From the NCBI GenBank assembly GCA_013289685.1, contig JABCZL010000024.1, positions 1-63,214 on the forward strand: DNA of 63,214 bases, written 5' to 3'. Within the stretch, counting starts at the first letter, position 1. Each line of letters begins with the position of its first letter. The translations under genes and the position numbers were made by a program. Under the pieces are notes generated by a model. It searched no databases. It was not told the DNA's origin and was given only the letters and a program-made list of their open reading frames with translations. This document shows positions 1 to 7,249 of the stretch, piece after piece. Origin of the DNA: Acidobacteriota bacterium. Lineage in GTDB: Bacteria > Acidobacteriota > Terriglobia > Terriglobales > Acidobacteriaceae.

Positions 1-1
1 A

Positions 2-43
2 GGCGTCCTCCCGGCCCGCGGTCACATCGAGATGGAGGATTAG
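2..43 (+). CDS. possible C-terminal end of a gene cut by the window edge
   Basis: An open frame enters from the left edge and ends at a TAG, giving GVLPARGHIEMED. It is too short to assign and is listed only because the next stretch is non-coding and this is the only frame with gene-like composition here. The reading is weak; it may be chance. Confidence 0.2.
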   Translation, partial: GVLPARGHIEMED

Positions 44-145
44 AACGAGAGCGGACCCAGGAACAAACGATTAGCGGGACGCACTTTTACCCGCAATGGT
101 GAGTTTTTCAGCAGACTGTTCAGCCCCCTGAGGTTCCGCTAACTT

Positions 146-469
146 CTAATCCAGCGCGAGCGCCACCCGCAGAGCTTCATCCAGTTCGGCAAGCTTCGCG
201 TAAGAGAGCGACCCCACGAACTGCGTTAGGTCTGTTTTGGGCAAACTTCTGAGATTGTCGCAGACAATCCAACTCTCATGTTTCAACCCCTCACTGGGCC
301 CGATCGCAACTTGGGTCGAGAGCCCGCTACCGTTTGTGAACACTGGAGCGCAAATTACGGTGGCGTAGGCCGAATCGATGAGCAGTTGCCTGCTTACCAC
401 AACGAAGCTGCGGTAACGCTTGGGATCGCCTTCGGGTTTGTGCACACGATAAATCTCGCCGCGCCTCAT
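146..469 (-). CDS. MazF/PemK-family endoribonuclease toxin
   Basis: The 107-residue protein begins MRRGEIYRV, the usual N-terminus of the MazF/PemK fold, followed by RSFVVVSRQ and VICAPVFTNG, which match the family's core strands. MazF toxins are ribosome-independent mRNA interferases. I chose the ATG at 469 rather than an upstream in-frame ATG because family members start at this motif and the upstream extension overlaps the antitoxin. It lies 19 nt downstream of a ribbon-helix-helix gene on the same strand, the classic antitoxin-first order, so the two are almost certainly co-transcribed. The length is normal and no lesion is visible. RNA target specificity cannot be read from the sequence. 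Confidence 0.85.
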   Translation of the reverse strand: MRRGEIYRVHKPEGDPKRYRSFVVVSRQLLIDSAYATVICAPVFTNGSGLSTQVAIGPSEGLKHESWIVCDNLRSLPKTDLTQFVGSLSYAKLAELDEALRVALALD

Positions 470-488
470 GGCATTTTTCCAGCGAATG

Positions 489-737
489 CTATTCTTCCGG
501 GGAGTCTCCGAGTGGAGCCTGATACTCCAGGGCGTCCAACGCGTCACGGTTTAGCTGTTCTGCGTTACGGTTGATGATTTCCAGATCTCGCGCATCCCGC
601 TGCCGGCGGGCCTTTTGTCTGAAGTGCTCGCGCATCACCGATTCAATGTAAGCCGAGCGGGATTGCTTTGATCCAGTGTCCCGATCGATCCCGGTCAGCA
701 GCTCTTTCGAGAGTGTGATAGAGGTCTTCTCTTTCAT
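489..737 (-). CDS. ribbon-helix-helix antitoxin paired with MazF
   Basis: The 82-residue protein starts KEKTSITLSKELLTGID and continues QSRSAYIESVMREHF, a typical MetJ/Arc-type ribbon-helix-helix DNA-binding domain. The charged C-terminal half (about residues 42-82) would wrap and neutralise the toxin. A longer in-frame extension to 953 was rejected because it overlaps pyrF and has shadow-like composition. A TATGAT hexamer lies 6 nt before the ATG, so the message may be leaderless. An inverted repeat lies at the same place, which fits autoregulation by the antitoxin. Confidence 0.82.
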   Translation of the reverse strand: MKEKTSITLSKELLTGIDRDTGSKQSRSAYIESVMREHFRQKARRQRDARDLEIINRNAEQLNRDALDALEYQAPLGDSPEE

Positions 738-743
738 GCTACT

Positions 744-766
744 ATCATACCACCAATGGTAATACC
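744..766 (-). promoter_or_regulatory. -10 element and overlapping palindromic operator of the MazF/RHH operon
   Basis: On the minus strand TATGAT (744-749) lies 6 nt before the antitoxin ATG. It overlaps the inverted repeat TACCA-CCAA-TGGTA (748-761) and the adjacent odd palindrome GGTAATACC (758-766). Short palindromes over the promoter are the usual autoregulatory target of ribbon-helix-helix antitoxins; binding here is inference. Confidence 0.5.
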
Positions 767-789
767 GCGAAAACACCTCAGGAGAAGCC

Positions 790-1536
790 CTACCCGCCCA
801 TCTCCCCCAGAATCGCCCTCGCCTCCGCTGCCGGATCGGCCGCTTCCGTAATCGGCCGCCCCACCACAATATGGCTGGCTCCCGAGGCGATGGCTTCCGC
901 CGGAGTAGCGACCCGCACCTGATCGCCCACGTGCCCGCCGGCCGGACGCACACCCGGCGTCACGATCGCGAACCTGTCCCCCAGTTCCGCGCGCAGCGTA
1001 GCAGCTTCGCGGGGAGACGTGACCACGCCCTGGCATCCGTTGGCCAGCGCGATCGTGGCCAGCCGCACCACGCTGTCGGCAACGCTCCCTTGCATGCCGA
1101 TGTTTTCCAGGTCGTTCCCGTCCATGCTCGTGAGCACCGTAACGGCGAGCACCATCAGCTCGGGCCGCGCCTTCGCCACATCCACCGCCGCGCGCAGCAT
1201 CTTGCCGCTGCCCGCCGCATGTACGGTCAGCATGCTCACGCCCAGCTTCGCCGCCTCGCTTACTGCCGCGCCCACGGTGTTCGGAATGTCGTGGTATTTC
1301 AGATCGAGAAATACCCGCCGCCCCGAAGCCACCAGATCCCGCACCACCTGCGGCCCTTCGGCGGTATAGAGCTGCATGCCGACTTTATAGGTCAGCGCGG
1401 AGTCTCCCACCGCCGCCACAATCTTCTGTGCCGCGGCGGCGGTGGAAACGTCCAGTGCGACAATGAGCCGCTGGCGCGGTTCAAGCCGCCGGTAGTCTAT
1501 GCCACTGAGTGGGATACTGGGCAAAATTGCTGGCAT
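790..1536 (-). CDS. pyrF: orotidine 5'-phosphate decarboxylase
   Basis: It catalyses the last step of UMP synthesis, decarboxylating OMP, in the cytosol. The 248-residue protein shows IVALDV (D29), YKVGMQ (K51), the catalytic LDLKYHDIP (D78, K80, D83), TPGVRP and the phosphate-binding VVGRPI, all in the order expected for the family-I TIM barrel. Length is normal. No other pyrimidine gene is adjacent. The start at 1536 has no clear ribosome-binding site; a TCTAAA hexamer sits 9 nt upstream, so a leaderless transcript is possible. It is separated from the RlpA-like gene upstream by only 19 nt, so the two may be co-transcribed. Confidence 0.95.
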   Translation of the reverse strand: MPAILPSIPLSGIDYRRLEPRQRLIVALDVSTAAAAQKIVAAVGDSALTYKVGMQLYTAEGPQVVRDLVASGRRVFLDLKYHDIPNTVGAAVSEAAKLGVSMLTVHAAGSGKMLRAAVDVAKARPELMVLAVTVLTSMDGNDLENIGMQGSVADSVVRLATIALANGCQGVVTSPREAATLRAELGDRFAIVTPGVRPAGGHVGDQVRVATPAEAIASGASHIVVGRPITEAADPAAEARAILGEMGG

Positions 1537-1555
1537 CCCAGCCAGTTTAGAGTTT

Positions 1556-2083
1556 TTACGGGAGTTTCGCCAGAGGGGGACGGTTCATGGCGACGGTTTG
1601 GAGGGTTTGAATGGCGTGATGAGCCAGTTTCTGGTCGGCAGGATTGACCAGATCCAGACGCACCCGCTGCAGACCACGCGCCTTGAATTGCAGCGCCTGG
1701 GCAGCACCGTACGACAGGTCGATAATCCGACCCGGAACGATGGGCCCGCGGTCATTCACCCGGACCACAACGGCCCGGCCATTACGCAGGTTGGTCACCT
1801 TCACGTAGCTTCCCATGGGAAGCTTCAGGTGAGCGGCGGTCATGTCGTACATATCGTACGGCTCGCCGCTGGCCGTGGGTTTGCCGTGAAATATCTTGCC
1901 GTACCAGGACGCTGTCCCAACTTGATACGGTTTGGTCTTGTCGACCTGTTGGCGGACTTCGGGTTTTGCTTGAACGGAACTAACTGGAGCCGCTGTCGCC
2001 TCCGAGATGTTCGGTCCCTGAGCCGCTCCCAGGCCGACGATCAGAGAAGCGATCGCCAGTCCATGAGCTATAAATCTTCGCAT
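1556..2083 (-). CDS. rlpA: RlpA-like double-psi beta-barrel protein
   Basis: The 175-residue protein has an N-terminal signal peptide (about residues 1-24, MRRFIAHGLAIASLIVGLGA) and a single RlpA domain: QVGTASWYGKIFHGKPTASGE, MTAAHLKLPMGS, VRVNDRGPIVPGRIIDLS. RlpA proteins are septal peptidoglycan lytic transglycosylases acting on glycan strands denuded of peptide stems. The characteristic aspartate in NDRGP is present. It lacks the C-terminal SPOR domain found in Escherichia coli RlpA, so septal targeting is uncertain. It lies 19 nt upstream of pyrF on the same strand. Confidence 0.9.
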   Translation of the reverse strand: MRRFIAHGLAIASLIVGLGAAQGPNISEATAAPVSSVQAKPEVRQQVDKTKPYQVGTASWYGKIFHGKPTASGEPYDMYDMTAAHLKLPMGSYVKVTNLRNGRAVVVRVNDRGPIVPGRIIDLSYGAAQALQFKARGLQRVRLDLVNPADQKLAHHAIQTLQTVAMNRPPLAKLP

Positions 2084-2532
2084 TCAGTTCTCCTCGCATA
2101 CTCAAAAGTGCCTTGGCCATTTGGCTGGTGTTACGCTGCAGTTTGTAGATGCTATCGGCCTGCCAAACCCCTGTCAAGGCGATTAGGGGCCTCGGCCGAT
2201 GACCTCCTAGTTATCGATGTCTCACGTAACCCATTGGTAATTTAGGTAGATGCGGGCAAGGCCCTTTATTTCAGGAAGGTTACGCATTTACCAAAAGGTA
2301 AATAACTAAAGGCCAGTGGCAAGGTAGAATTTACAACTTCACTGGAATCAACAACTTACAGCCTTAAAGTCGGCAACATGCATGAAATCAGGTACTTACA
2401 ACGTTGACTTCGAAGTCAGCCCCGAGGATTTTTTTCTGAGCGCCGCCTCCAAAAGTAACTTCCGGGAGGTGACCGATATGAGATGCTGGGTCCTGAACCG
2501 AGTCGATCTCGGACTCGCTGAAACGGAAGGTC
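2084..2532. other. divergent intergenic region between rlpA and thiD
   Basis: This 449-nt region separates two divergent genes and is locally AT-rich between about 2210 and 2400. It contains the perfect inverted repeat ATTTACC-AAAA-GGTAAAT. I looked for a TPP riboswitch before thiD and did not find the conserved CTGAGA and ACCCTTTGAA-type blocks. Short open frames here lack a convincing ribosome-binding site or coding composition. Confidence 0.5.
2286..2303. promoter_or_regulatory. perfect 7-bp inverted repeat, operator-like
   Basis: ATTTACC, AAAA, GGTAAAT form a perfect hyphenated palindrome in the AT-rich part of the rlpA-thiD divergent region. The length and spacing look like a dimeric regulator site. 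No T-tract follows, so it is not an evident terminator. Confidence 0.4.
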
Positions 2533-3435
2533 ATGCCCGACAAGCCACCCATCATACTCACCGTTGCGGGGTTCGATCCCTCCTCCGGAGCCGGCGTCAC
2601 CGCCGACATCAAAACCATTGCCGCCCACGCCTGCTACGGGGTGGCTTGCATCACCGCCATGACGGTGCAGTCCACCTCCGGCGTAAAGCGGGTTGAGACC
2701 CTCGACGCCGCGCTTGTTTCCGACACTCTGGAAGAGCTGGCTGCGGACCTCGACATAGCCGCCGTCCACATCGGCATGCTGGGATCGGGGAAGGTGGTCA
2801 AGGCCGTGGCCGACTTCCTATCTCGCCGTCCGGCCGGCCAGCCCGGCAACCGCCCTGGGAGTCGCCCGCAGAAGGCCCGGCTGCCGAATATTGTGCTCGA
2901 TCCCGTGCTCAAGGCCTCCTCCGGAGCAGACCTTTTGGACGCCGCCGGAACGCGACTGATGATCGAAAGGCTGATCCCCCTGGCAGACGTGGTGACGCCC
3001 AATGTTGACGAAGCCGCCGTCATCACCGGGCTCAAGGTCCAGGATTTGGACGAAATGCGAGCCGCCTCCGCCAAATTGCACGAGTTGGGCGCCTCCGCCG
3101 TAGTCATTACCGGAGGCCATCTCGAGAAAGCCATCGACCTGCTCAGCTTTACCACCCAGCGCGGCGCTGAGCAGCAAATCGAGCAGGAAGTCTTCAAGGC
3201 CGAGCGCCAGCGGTCGAACTCGACGCACGGCACCGGATGCGCCTTCGCCACAGCCATGGCCTGCCACCTAGCCATGGATCGTGGCCTCGCCGAGGCCGCC
3301 CTCCTGGCCAAGACCTACGTCACCGCCGCCATCTCCAACGGACATCCCCTGGGCCGGGGAACCGGGCCAGTCCACCATCTGTACCGAATGAGCGAACAAA
3401 GGCGCGCCGCCGGATCAGGCAGCAGCGAATCGTAG
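2533..3435 (+). CDS. thiD: hydroxymethylpyrimidine/phosphomethylpyrimidine kinase
   Basis: ThiD phosphorylates HMP and then HMP-P for thiamine synthesis. The 300-residue protein has the diagnostic start LTVAGFDPSSGAGVTADIKT, then MTVQSTSGV, HIGMLGS, VLDPV, ADVVTPNVDEAAVITG, VVITGGH and the anion-hole motif GTGCAFATAMA with the catalytic base region. A GGAAGG ribosome-binding site precedes the ATG. An insertion of about 15 residues (RRPAGQPGNRPGSRPQKA) lengthens the loop before VLDPV, and the tail after residue 285 is basic and probably unstructured. No other thi gene is nearby, so it appears to be a lone salvage/biosynthesis gene. Confidence 0.94.
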   Translation: MPDKPPIILTVAGFDPSSGAGVTADIKTIAAHACYGVACITAMTVQSTSGVKRVETLDAALVSDTLEELAADLDIAAVHIGMLGSGKVVKAVADFLSRRPAGQPGNRPGSRPQKARLPNIVLDPVLKASSGADLLDAAGTRLMIERLIPLADVVTPNVDEAAVITGLKVQDLDEMRAASAKLHELGASAVVITGGHLEKAIDLLSFTTQRGAEQQIEQEVFKAERQRSNSTHGTGCAFATAMACHLAMDRGLAEAALLAKTYVTAAISNGHPLGRGTGPVHHLYRMSEQRRAAGSGSSES

Positions 3436-3448
3436 CCAGGAATCGTGC

Positions 3449-3535
3449 AACGTGGAAGAGCAGCGCTGAAAAACGTGGAAGAGCGGCGCTTCAGCGCCGC
3501 GAAAGGGGAACAAATCAATCCGGGCTTTAGCCGTG
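3449..3535. repeat. double-hairpin intergenic repeat (family A)
   Basis: GTGGAAGAGCGGCGCTTCAG continues to CGCCGCG, then an A-rich spacer and the second hairpin GGGCTTTAGCC. A truncated half-copy (GTGGAAGAGCAGCGCTG) precedes it. It lies between convergent thiD and the zinc-ribbon gene. Confidence 0.75.
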
Positions 3536-3537
3536 GT

Positions 3538-4104
3538 CTATTCTCGATCGCTTTTAGAAGGTTTCTTCAGCAGGATTCCCGCCACAAACGCGGCCGTCGC
3601 CGCCAGCAGCCACTCCGCCCGGTAGAACTGAATGGCCTGCCAATCCACCAGAGTCTTGGCCGTGAGCAGTCCCACCAGCAAGGCTCCCGCCACGCAGCCC
3701 AAGCCAATCACGAACGCGATGAGCGATCCCGTCGATAGGCCGACCCAGCTCTGGATCTCGTGGAAGTGAAGATAGCGCAGCCAGGAAGGAAACTTGATCT
3801 TGCTCCAACTTTCGCCCGACGCTACACCCACGACAAACCCATATACGCGGGCCACTCCCTGTTCCCAGAGTCCGGCGATTACCTCCGCATCCACCTTGGC
3901 GGCAGGACTGAGTGCCTCGGGACGCCGGCCGCCGCAGGTGTGGCAAAAGCGCGACCCCAGCAGAAACTCCGTATTACAACGCGGGCAGGCTTCGGCCATC
4001 GCCGGGATGACGGGGAGGGACTCCCGCACGACCATGCCGTCCGCGACCATCGGGGAGGGCGGCCGCCAAAATTCCTGCTGCGTTTGTTGCGCTACTTCCG
4101 ACAT
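3538..4104 (-). CDS. zinc-ribbon membrane protein of unknown function
   Basis: The 188-residue protein starts MSEVAQQTQQEF. Residues near 40-60 hold a zinc ribbon, CPRCNTEF then FCHTCGGRR. Two or three hydrophobic segments follow: LIAFVIGLGCVAGALLVGLL and WLLAATAAFVAGILL, the latter ending in a basic tail KKPSKSDRE. I chose the ATG at 4104, which has a weak AGGAA upstream, over the one at 4152. The layout (cytoplasmic zinc ribbon followed by membrane helices) is common among uncharacterised acidobacterial proteins; no enzymatic function is evident. Confidence 0.75.
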   Translation of the reverse strand: MSEVAQQTQQEFWRPPSPMVADGMVVRESLPVIPAMAEACPRCNTEFLLGSRFCHTCGGRRPEALSPAAKVDAEVIAGLWEQGVARVYGFVVGVASGESWSKIKFPSWLRYLHFHEIQSWVGLSTGSLIAFVIGLGCVAGALLVGLLTAKTLVDWQAIQFYRAEWLLAATAAFVAGILLKKPSKSDRE

Positions 4105-4720
4105 AATTGAGATTCCTACGGCGAAAACCTTAAGCCCTTCTTGGCATTCCAACCGCCAAAGCTAGCCCGACGCTAAGTCCTCCAGCGACAAATACTTGCA
4201 TTTTTTCCCAACACTCGCTCGACGACGACGCAAGCAATAATTACGCGCGCCAGCGAGTAAAGATGCGCCGGTTACGAAAGCCCATGAACGCACATAACGC
4301 CCAACATCCACGTCAGACCGAACATCGACATCCGTCCAGGTGTGGGAAGCTCAATGATCACGATCAGGAAGCCTGAATCTCCACAGCTCTGAATCAGCAT
4401 CCAAACTGCAGCGCCGCTTCGCCCCCGAGCTCCATTCGGAGGATCGGGCGCAGACGGTTCAAATGAGTCTTCCCGCATCCTGGATCAGTCTGTAGCTGGG
4501 CAGATTATAGGGTCGCCAAAGCACCTCGCACAGGTGGCTGGGAGGGCACATAGATGACGTTCTTGGTTCCCAGCGCACAGACGCAATGTGGGGACAGCCG
4601 CCCTCGGCTAGCTTGCCCTGAGCGAAGTCGAAGGGTCGAGCGCAGCTCGACTTTGCTTTGGAGGCTCGAATCTGTGGACGAAGCCCAATTTCGTTTAAAC
4701 TTTAGGAGGCAACTCGATCC
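4105..4720. other. non-coding region with decayed PEP-CTERM-like remnant
   Basis: No intact gene is supported in this 616-nt region. On the minus strand about 4240-4345 encodes IELPTPGRMSMFGLTWML and, after one frameshift, LCAFMGFRNRRIF. That resembles a C-terminal PEP-CTERM sorting signal: Pro-x-Pro-Gly, hydrophobic helix, then basic residues. Around 4587-4640 lie a GGGACAGCCGCC repeat and the widespread GCCCTGAGCGAAGTCGAAGG element. A GGAGG ribosome-binding site for the next gene lies at about 4704. Confidence 0.3.
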
Positions 4721-5962
4721 GTGACCGCACATCTCAATCTCCCGAAGCGTACGCCCAGCGCCGATGTGCCCTTGATCCTTCTCTGCCTCCTGCTCGCGTC
4801 TTGCCTTCCCGCCCTAAGTCAGTCGCAGCCCGTCCCCGCCGCCGCCCACGGCGCACCGCACGATCCCCAGACCGACGCCGCTTTCGATCATTTCTACAAC
4901 ATGGAATACGACCGCTCGACCCAGGAGTTCGAGAAGATCGTCGAGAAGCGTCCCAACGATCCCTTTGCGCTCAACCACCTGCTGACCGTGGTGTTGATGC
5001 GCAACCTCTACGAAACTGGCGGCATGAATACGGGAGACTACAGCAACGACAGCTTCATTGGCCGCGCGCCCCGCCCCACTGACCCGAAAGTGAAAGAGCG
5101 CATCAAGCAACTGGTCCGGCGCGCGGAAGCTTTGGAAGATCATGAACTGAAGGCGAATCCGACGGATGAGGACGCGCTTTACTGCCGAGGAGTCACCCGC
5201 GCGCAGTTTTCGGTTTACACGGGCCTGGTCGAACGGGCGTGGTTTTCGGCCCTGCGCAACGCCGTCGGGGCGCGCCACGACCATGAACACGTCCTCGAAA
5301 TGGACCCTGCGTACATCGACGCCAAGTTGGTCGTCGGCACCCACAACTACGTGATCGGGCGCCTGCCCTGGAGTGTGAAGGTAGCCGCCGCTTTAGCCGG
5401 CTTGAGCGGATCGGCCGACAAAGGCCTCGAGTATCTGCGCGAAGTCGCCAAGAGCGACGGCGAGAACTCGGTCGACGCCAAAATCGTGCTGTCCCTGTTT
5501 CTGCGCCGCGAGCATCAGTATGACGAGGCGATCGGCTACATGAACGAACTGTCTGTGAAGTATCCCAAGAACCATCTGTTCCTTACCGAAGTCGCCAACC
5601 TGCAGCGCGCAGCGGGACGTCTGGACGAGGCCGAGGCCGCGTATCGAAAAGTCTGGCAGAACGGCCGCGAAGGCAAGTACGGCACCCTGCATTACGAACT
5701 CGCCGCCTGGGGTCTGGGAGAATTATTGCGCAGCAAGAAAGATCTGGCCGGCGCGGCCACTGCCTATGATCTGGTCAACGAAGCTCCCAACCCCGATCCC
5801 GACATCCTGCAAAAAGCCAACCTGGCCGCCGGAGAAATGTACGACCTGCTGCAGAAACGCGATCTGGCCATGAAGAAATATCAAACCGTTCTGGCCGGGA
5901 ACGCCAACACCGGCCCCGCCGACCAGGCCCGCCGCTACATCAAAGAAGCCTACCGGGAGTAG
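4721..5962 (+). CDS. secreted tetratricopeptide-repeat protein
   Basis: The start is GTG at 4721, supported by TTTAGGAGG about 10 nt upstream. The 413-residue protein has a signal peptide (about 13-35, VPLILLCLLLASCLPALS) whose LASC might be a lipobox. TPR-like helical pairs follow: AFDHFYNMEYDRSTQEFEKIVEKRPNDP, YLREVAKSDGENSVDAKIVLS, YDEAIGYMNELSVKYPKNH, GRLDEAEAAYRKV, LAGAATAYDLVNEAPNPDPD and MKKYQTVL. TPR proteins mediate protein-protein contacts; this one would act outside the cytoplasm. No partner is evident from the neighbours. Confidence 0.85.
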   Translation: MTAHLNLPKRTPSADVPLILLCLLLASCLPALSQSQPVPAAAHGAPHDPQTDAAFDHFYNMEYDRSTQEFEKIVEKRPNDPFALNHLLTVVLMRNLYETGGMNTGDYSNDSFIGRAPRPTDPKVKERIKQLVRRAEALEDHELKANPTDEDALYCRGVTRAQFSVYTGLVERAWFSALRNAVGARHDHEHVLEMDPAYIDAKLVVGTHNYVIGRLPWSVKVAAALAGLSGSADKGLEYLREVAKSDGENSVDAKIVLSLFLRREHQYDEAIGYMNELSVKYPKNHLFLTEVANLQRAAGRLDEAEAAYRKVWQNGREGKYGTLHYELAAWGLGELLRSKKDLAGAATAYDLVNEAPNPDPDILQKANLAAGEMYDLLQKRDLAMKKYQTVLAGNANTGPADQARRYIKEAYRE

Positions 5963-6017
5963 TTGCATGTAGGGACAGCCACCTCGGCGGTCCCGCCAAG
6001 CGCCGCGCGGCGTGTGC

Positions 6018-6023
6018 TATGAT
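6018..6023 (+). promoter_or_regulatory. extended -10 promoter of the Phd/PIN operon
   Basis: TATGAT preceded by TGC gives an extended -10 (TGCTATGAT). Transcription from here would give a leader of roughly 30 nt containing GGAG 8 nt before the antitoxin ATG. The CATCAATTCATCGATGGATG stretch just downstream is partly palindromic and could be the antitoxin's own operator. Confidence 0.5.
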
Positions 6024-6058
6024 CAATGCATCAATTCATCGATGGATGGAGTTCACTC

Positions 6059-6331
6059 ATGAATCGCCGCGTCGACGCCCACCTCGCCCGCACTCAATTC
6101 GGCCAGATCATGGATCGTGCCGTCGAGAACAACGAGCGTTTCGTCGTCGAACGGCGCGGTGAGCCGGCCGTGGTCATTATGAGCGTGCAGGATTTTATTC
6201 GCACCGCGGCGCCTCCTCCGGATTGGCTGGAGAAAGCCTGGAGCGGAGCCAAGAAAAGAGGCTTGGATAAGCTTTCCGCGCACGACATCGAAGCCGAAAT
6301 TTCGGCATACCGGCGTGAGAAACGGAAGTGA
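6059..6331 (+). CDS. Phd/YefM-family antitoxin
   Basis: The 90-residue protein MNRRVDAHLARTQFGQIMDRAVENNERFVVERRGEPAVVIMS is a typical Phd/YefM N-terminal DNA-binding and dimerisation domain, with RRGEPAVVIMSVQDF marking the family. The C-terminal half (WLEKAWSGAKKRGLDKLSAHDIEAEI) would bind the toxin. The ATG at 6059 is preceded by GGAG at 8 nt; an upstream ATG at 6026 would add 11 residues without a ribosome-binding site. Its TGA overlaps the GTG start of a PIN-domain gene, so the pair was translationally coupled. Confidence 0.82.
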   Translation: MNRRVDAHLARTQFGQIMDRAVENNERFVVERRGEPAVVIMSVQDFIRTAAPPPDWLEKAWSGAKKRGLDKLSAHDIEAEISAYRREKRK

Positions 6332-6741
6332 TTCGCGCCGTCATCGACACGAACGTTCTCGTGTCGGCCATGATTTCCTCCGCGGGCAATGAAGCTTTGT
6401 TGATCATGGCGATCAACCAAGGGCTGGTCACGCCATATTTTTCACCTGAGATTCTCTAGGAATACTGCGATGTTCTGCTCCGGCCGCGGTTTGGATTTCC
6501 AGCAAAGGAAGTGGACGCACTGCTAGACATGCTCCGCCGCCGGGGCAACCTTCTCGACCAAGTTCCCGTGACTCATATCTCACCCGATCCGGATGACGAT
6601 AAATTCATCGCTTGTGCTGTCGCGGGCAAAGCCGACTTCCTCGTGACTGGTAACAAACGGCACTTCCCGCAGACCCTGCAAACAGGTACAAGGATCGTCA
6701 ATGCCGCCGAGTTGCTGGAAGTCATTACCCTTGAACTGTGA
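6328..6741 (+). pseudogene. PIN-domain toxin gene interrupted by an in-frame amber codon
   Basis: Starting at GTG 6328 (overlapping the antitoxin stop as GTGA), the frame reads IRAVIDTNVLVSAMISSAGN, a PIN-domain N-terminus with catalytic D7. At codon 44 it hits TAG (6457-6459) in the context PEIL-stop-EYCDVLLRPRF. Intact relatives usually have Glu there (EILEEY), so a single GAG-to-TAG change explains it. After the stop the same frame continues without interruption to HISPDPDDDKFIACAVAGKADFLVTGNKRHF, which carries the distal PIN acidic residues. PIN toxins are Mg-dependent RNases. The product is presumably truncated and inactive unless the amber is suppressed or is a sequencing error. Confidence 0.85.
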
Positions 6742-6815
6742 GAGCGGGCCGACATCGAAGGCCCGATGGAACTTTCCTCCCCCAATTGCGTATCATCGAG
6801 CAGGGGAGGCTACGT

Positions 6816-7130
6816 ATGTACTGCAACTACTGCGGAAAAGTCATTCAGGACGATGCGGCCGTGTGCGCCTACTGCGGCGTTCGCGTCGGCGCTTCGCTGG
6901 CCCGGACCAGGCTGGTGCGCCCGCGCCTGGGGCGCAAGGTCGCGGGCGTATGCCTCGGCTTCGCCGAGTACTTCGACATCGACGTCACCGTGGTGCGGAT
7001 CGTGTGGCTGGTCACCGCGATCATGACCTGCGTCGGTTTCATTCCGTACTTCATTGCGTGGATCGTGATGCCGGAAGAGCCGCTGCTGCTTCCCGCGCCG
7101 GTGGCGCAGCAACAAGTGACGAACTCGTAG
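6816..7130 (+). CDS. zinc-ribbon PspC-domain protein
   Basis: The 104-residue protein begins MYCNYCGKVIQDDAAVCAYCG, a double CxxC zinc ribbon (residues 2-21). The PspC domain follows: LGRKVAGVCLGFAEYFDIDVTVVRIVWLVTAI and a hydrophobic helix GFIPYFIAWIVMPEEPL. PspC in Proteobacteria is an inner-membrane regulator of the phage-shock response; in other phyla such stand-alone proteins are uncharacterised. The ATG at 6816 is preceded by CAGGGGAGG, a strong ribosome-binding site, which decides against the upstream start at 6738. Confidence 0.9.
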   Translation: MYCNYCGKVIQDDAAVCAYCGVRVGASLARTRLVRPRLGRKVAGVCLGFAEYFDIDVTVVRIVWLVTAIMTCVGFIPYFIAWIVMPEEPLLLPAPVAQQQVTNS

Positions 7131-7147
7131 CCGCCTCGGCCCACGTG

Positions 7148-7224
7148 GCGGCGGACGCATTCGTCCGCCCGCGCCGACGCGCCCCGCGTTCGACTCTCAC
7201 CCGGACGAATGCGTCCGGTCCTGC
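7148..7224. repeat. intergenic repeat family B (GGCGGACGCATTCGTCCGCC)
   Basis: The palindrome GGCGGACGCATTCGTCCGCC is followed about 35 nt later by the second palindrome CCGGACGAATGCGTCCGG. The same two-part arrangement recurs at about 10850. Confidence 0.8.
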
Positions 7225-7237
7225 ATGAGATGTGTGA

Positions 7238-7243
7238 TCTAAT
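7238..7243 (+). promoter_or_regulatory. extended -10 hexamer 6 nt before a start codon
   Basis: TCTAAT with TGA before it (TGATCTAAT) ends 6 nt before the ATG at 7250 and no Shine-Dalgarno sequence is present. This predicts a leaderless mRNA. Confidence 0.45.
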
Positions 7244-7249
7244 TCTCAG

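Noticed and set aside
2382..2532. TPP riboswitch upstream of thiD
   Set aside because: The conserved TPP-aptamer blocks are missing from the leader.
2382..2696. 104-codon plus-strand frame before thiD
   Set aside because: It overlaps the thiD start in another frame and its C-terminal half is a thiD shadow.
6457..6459. Programmed recoding (selenocysteine or pyrrolysine) at the PIN gene stop
   Set aside because: Selenocysteine needs TGA; pyrrolysine is unlikely in this phylum, and the site matches a Glu codon with a single change.
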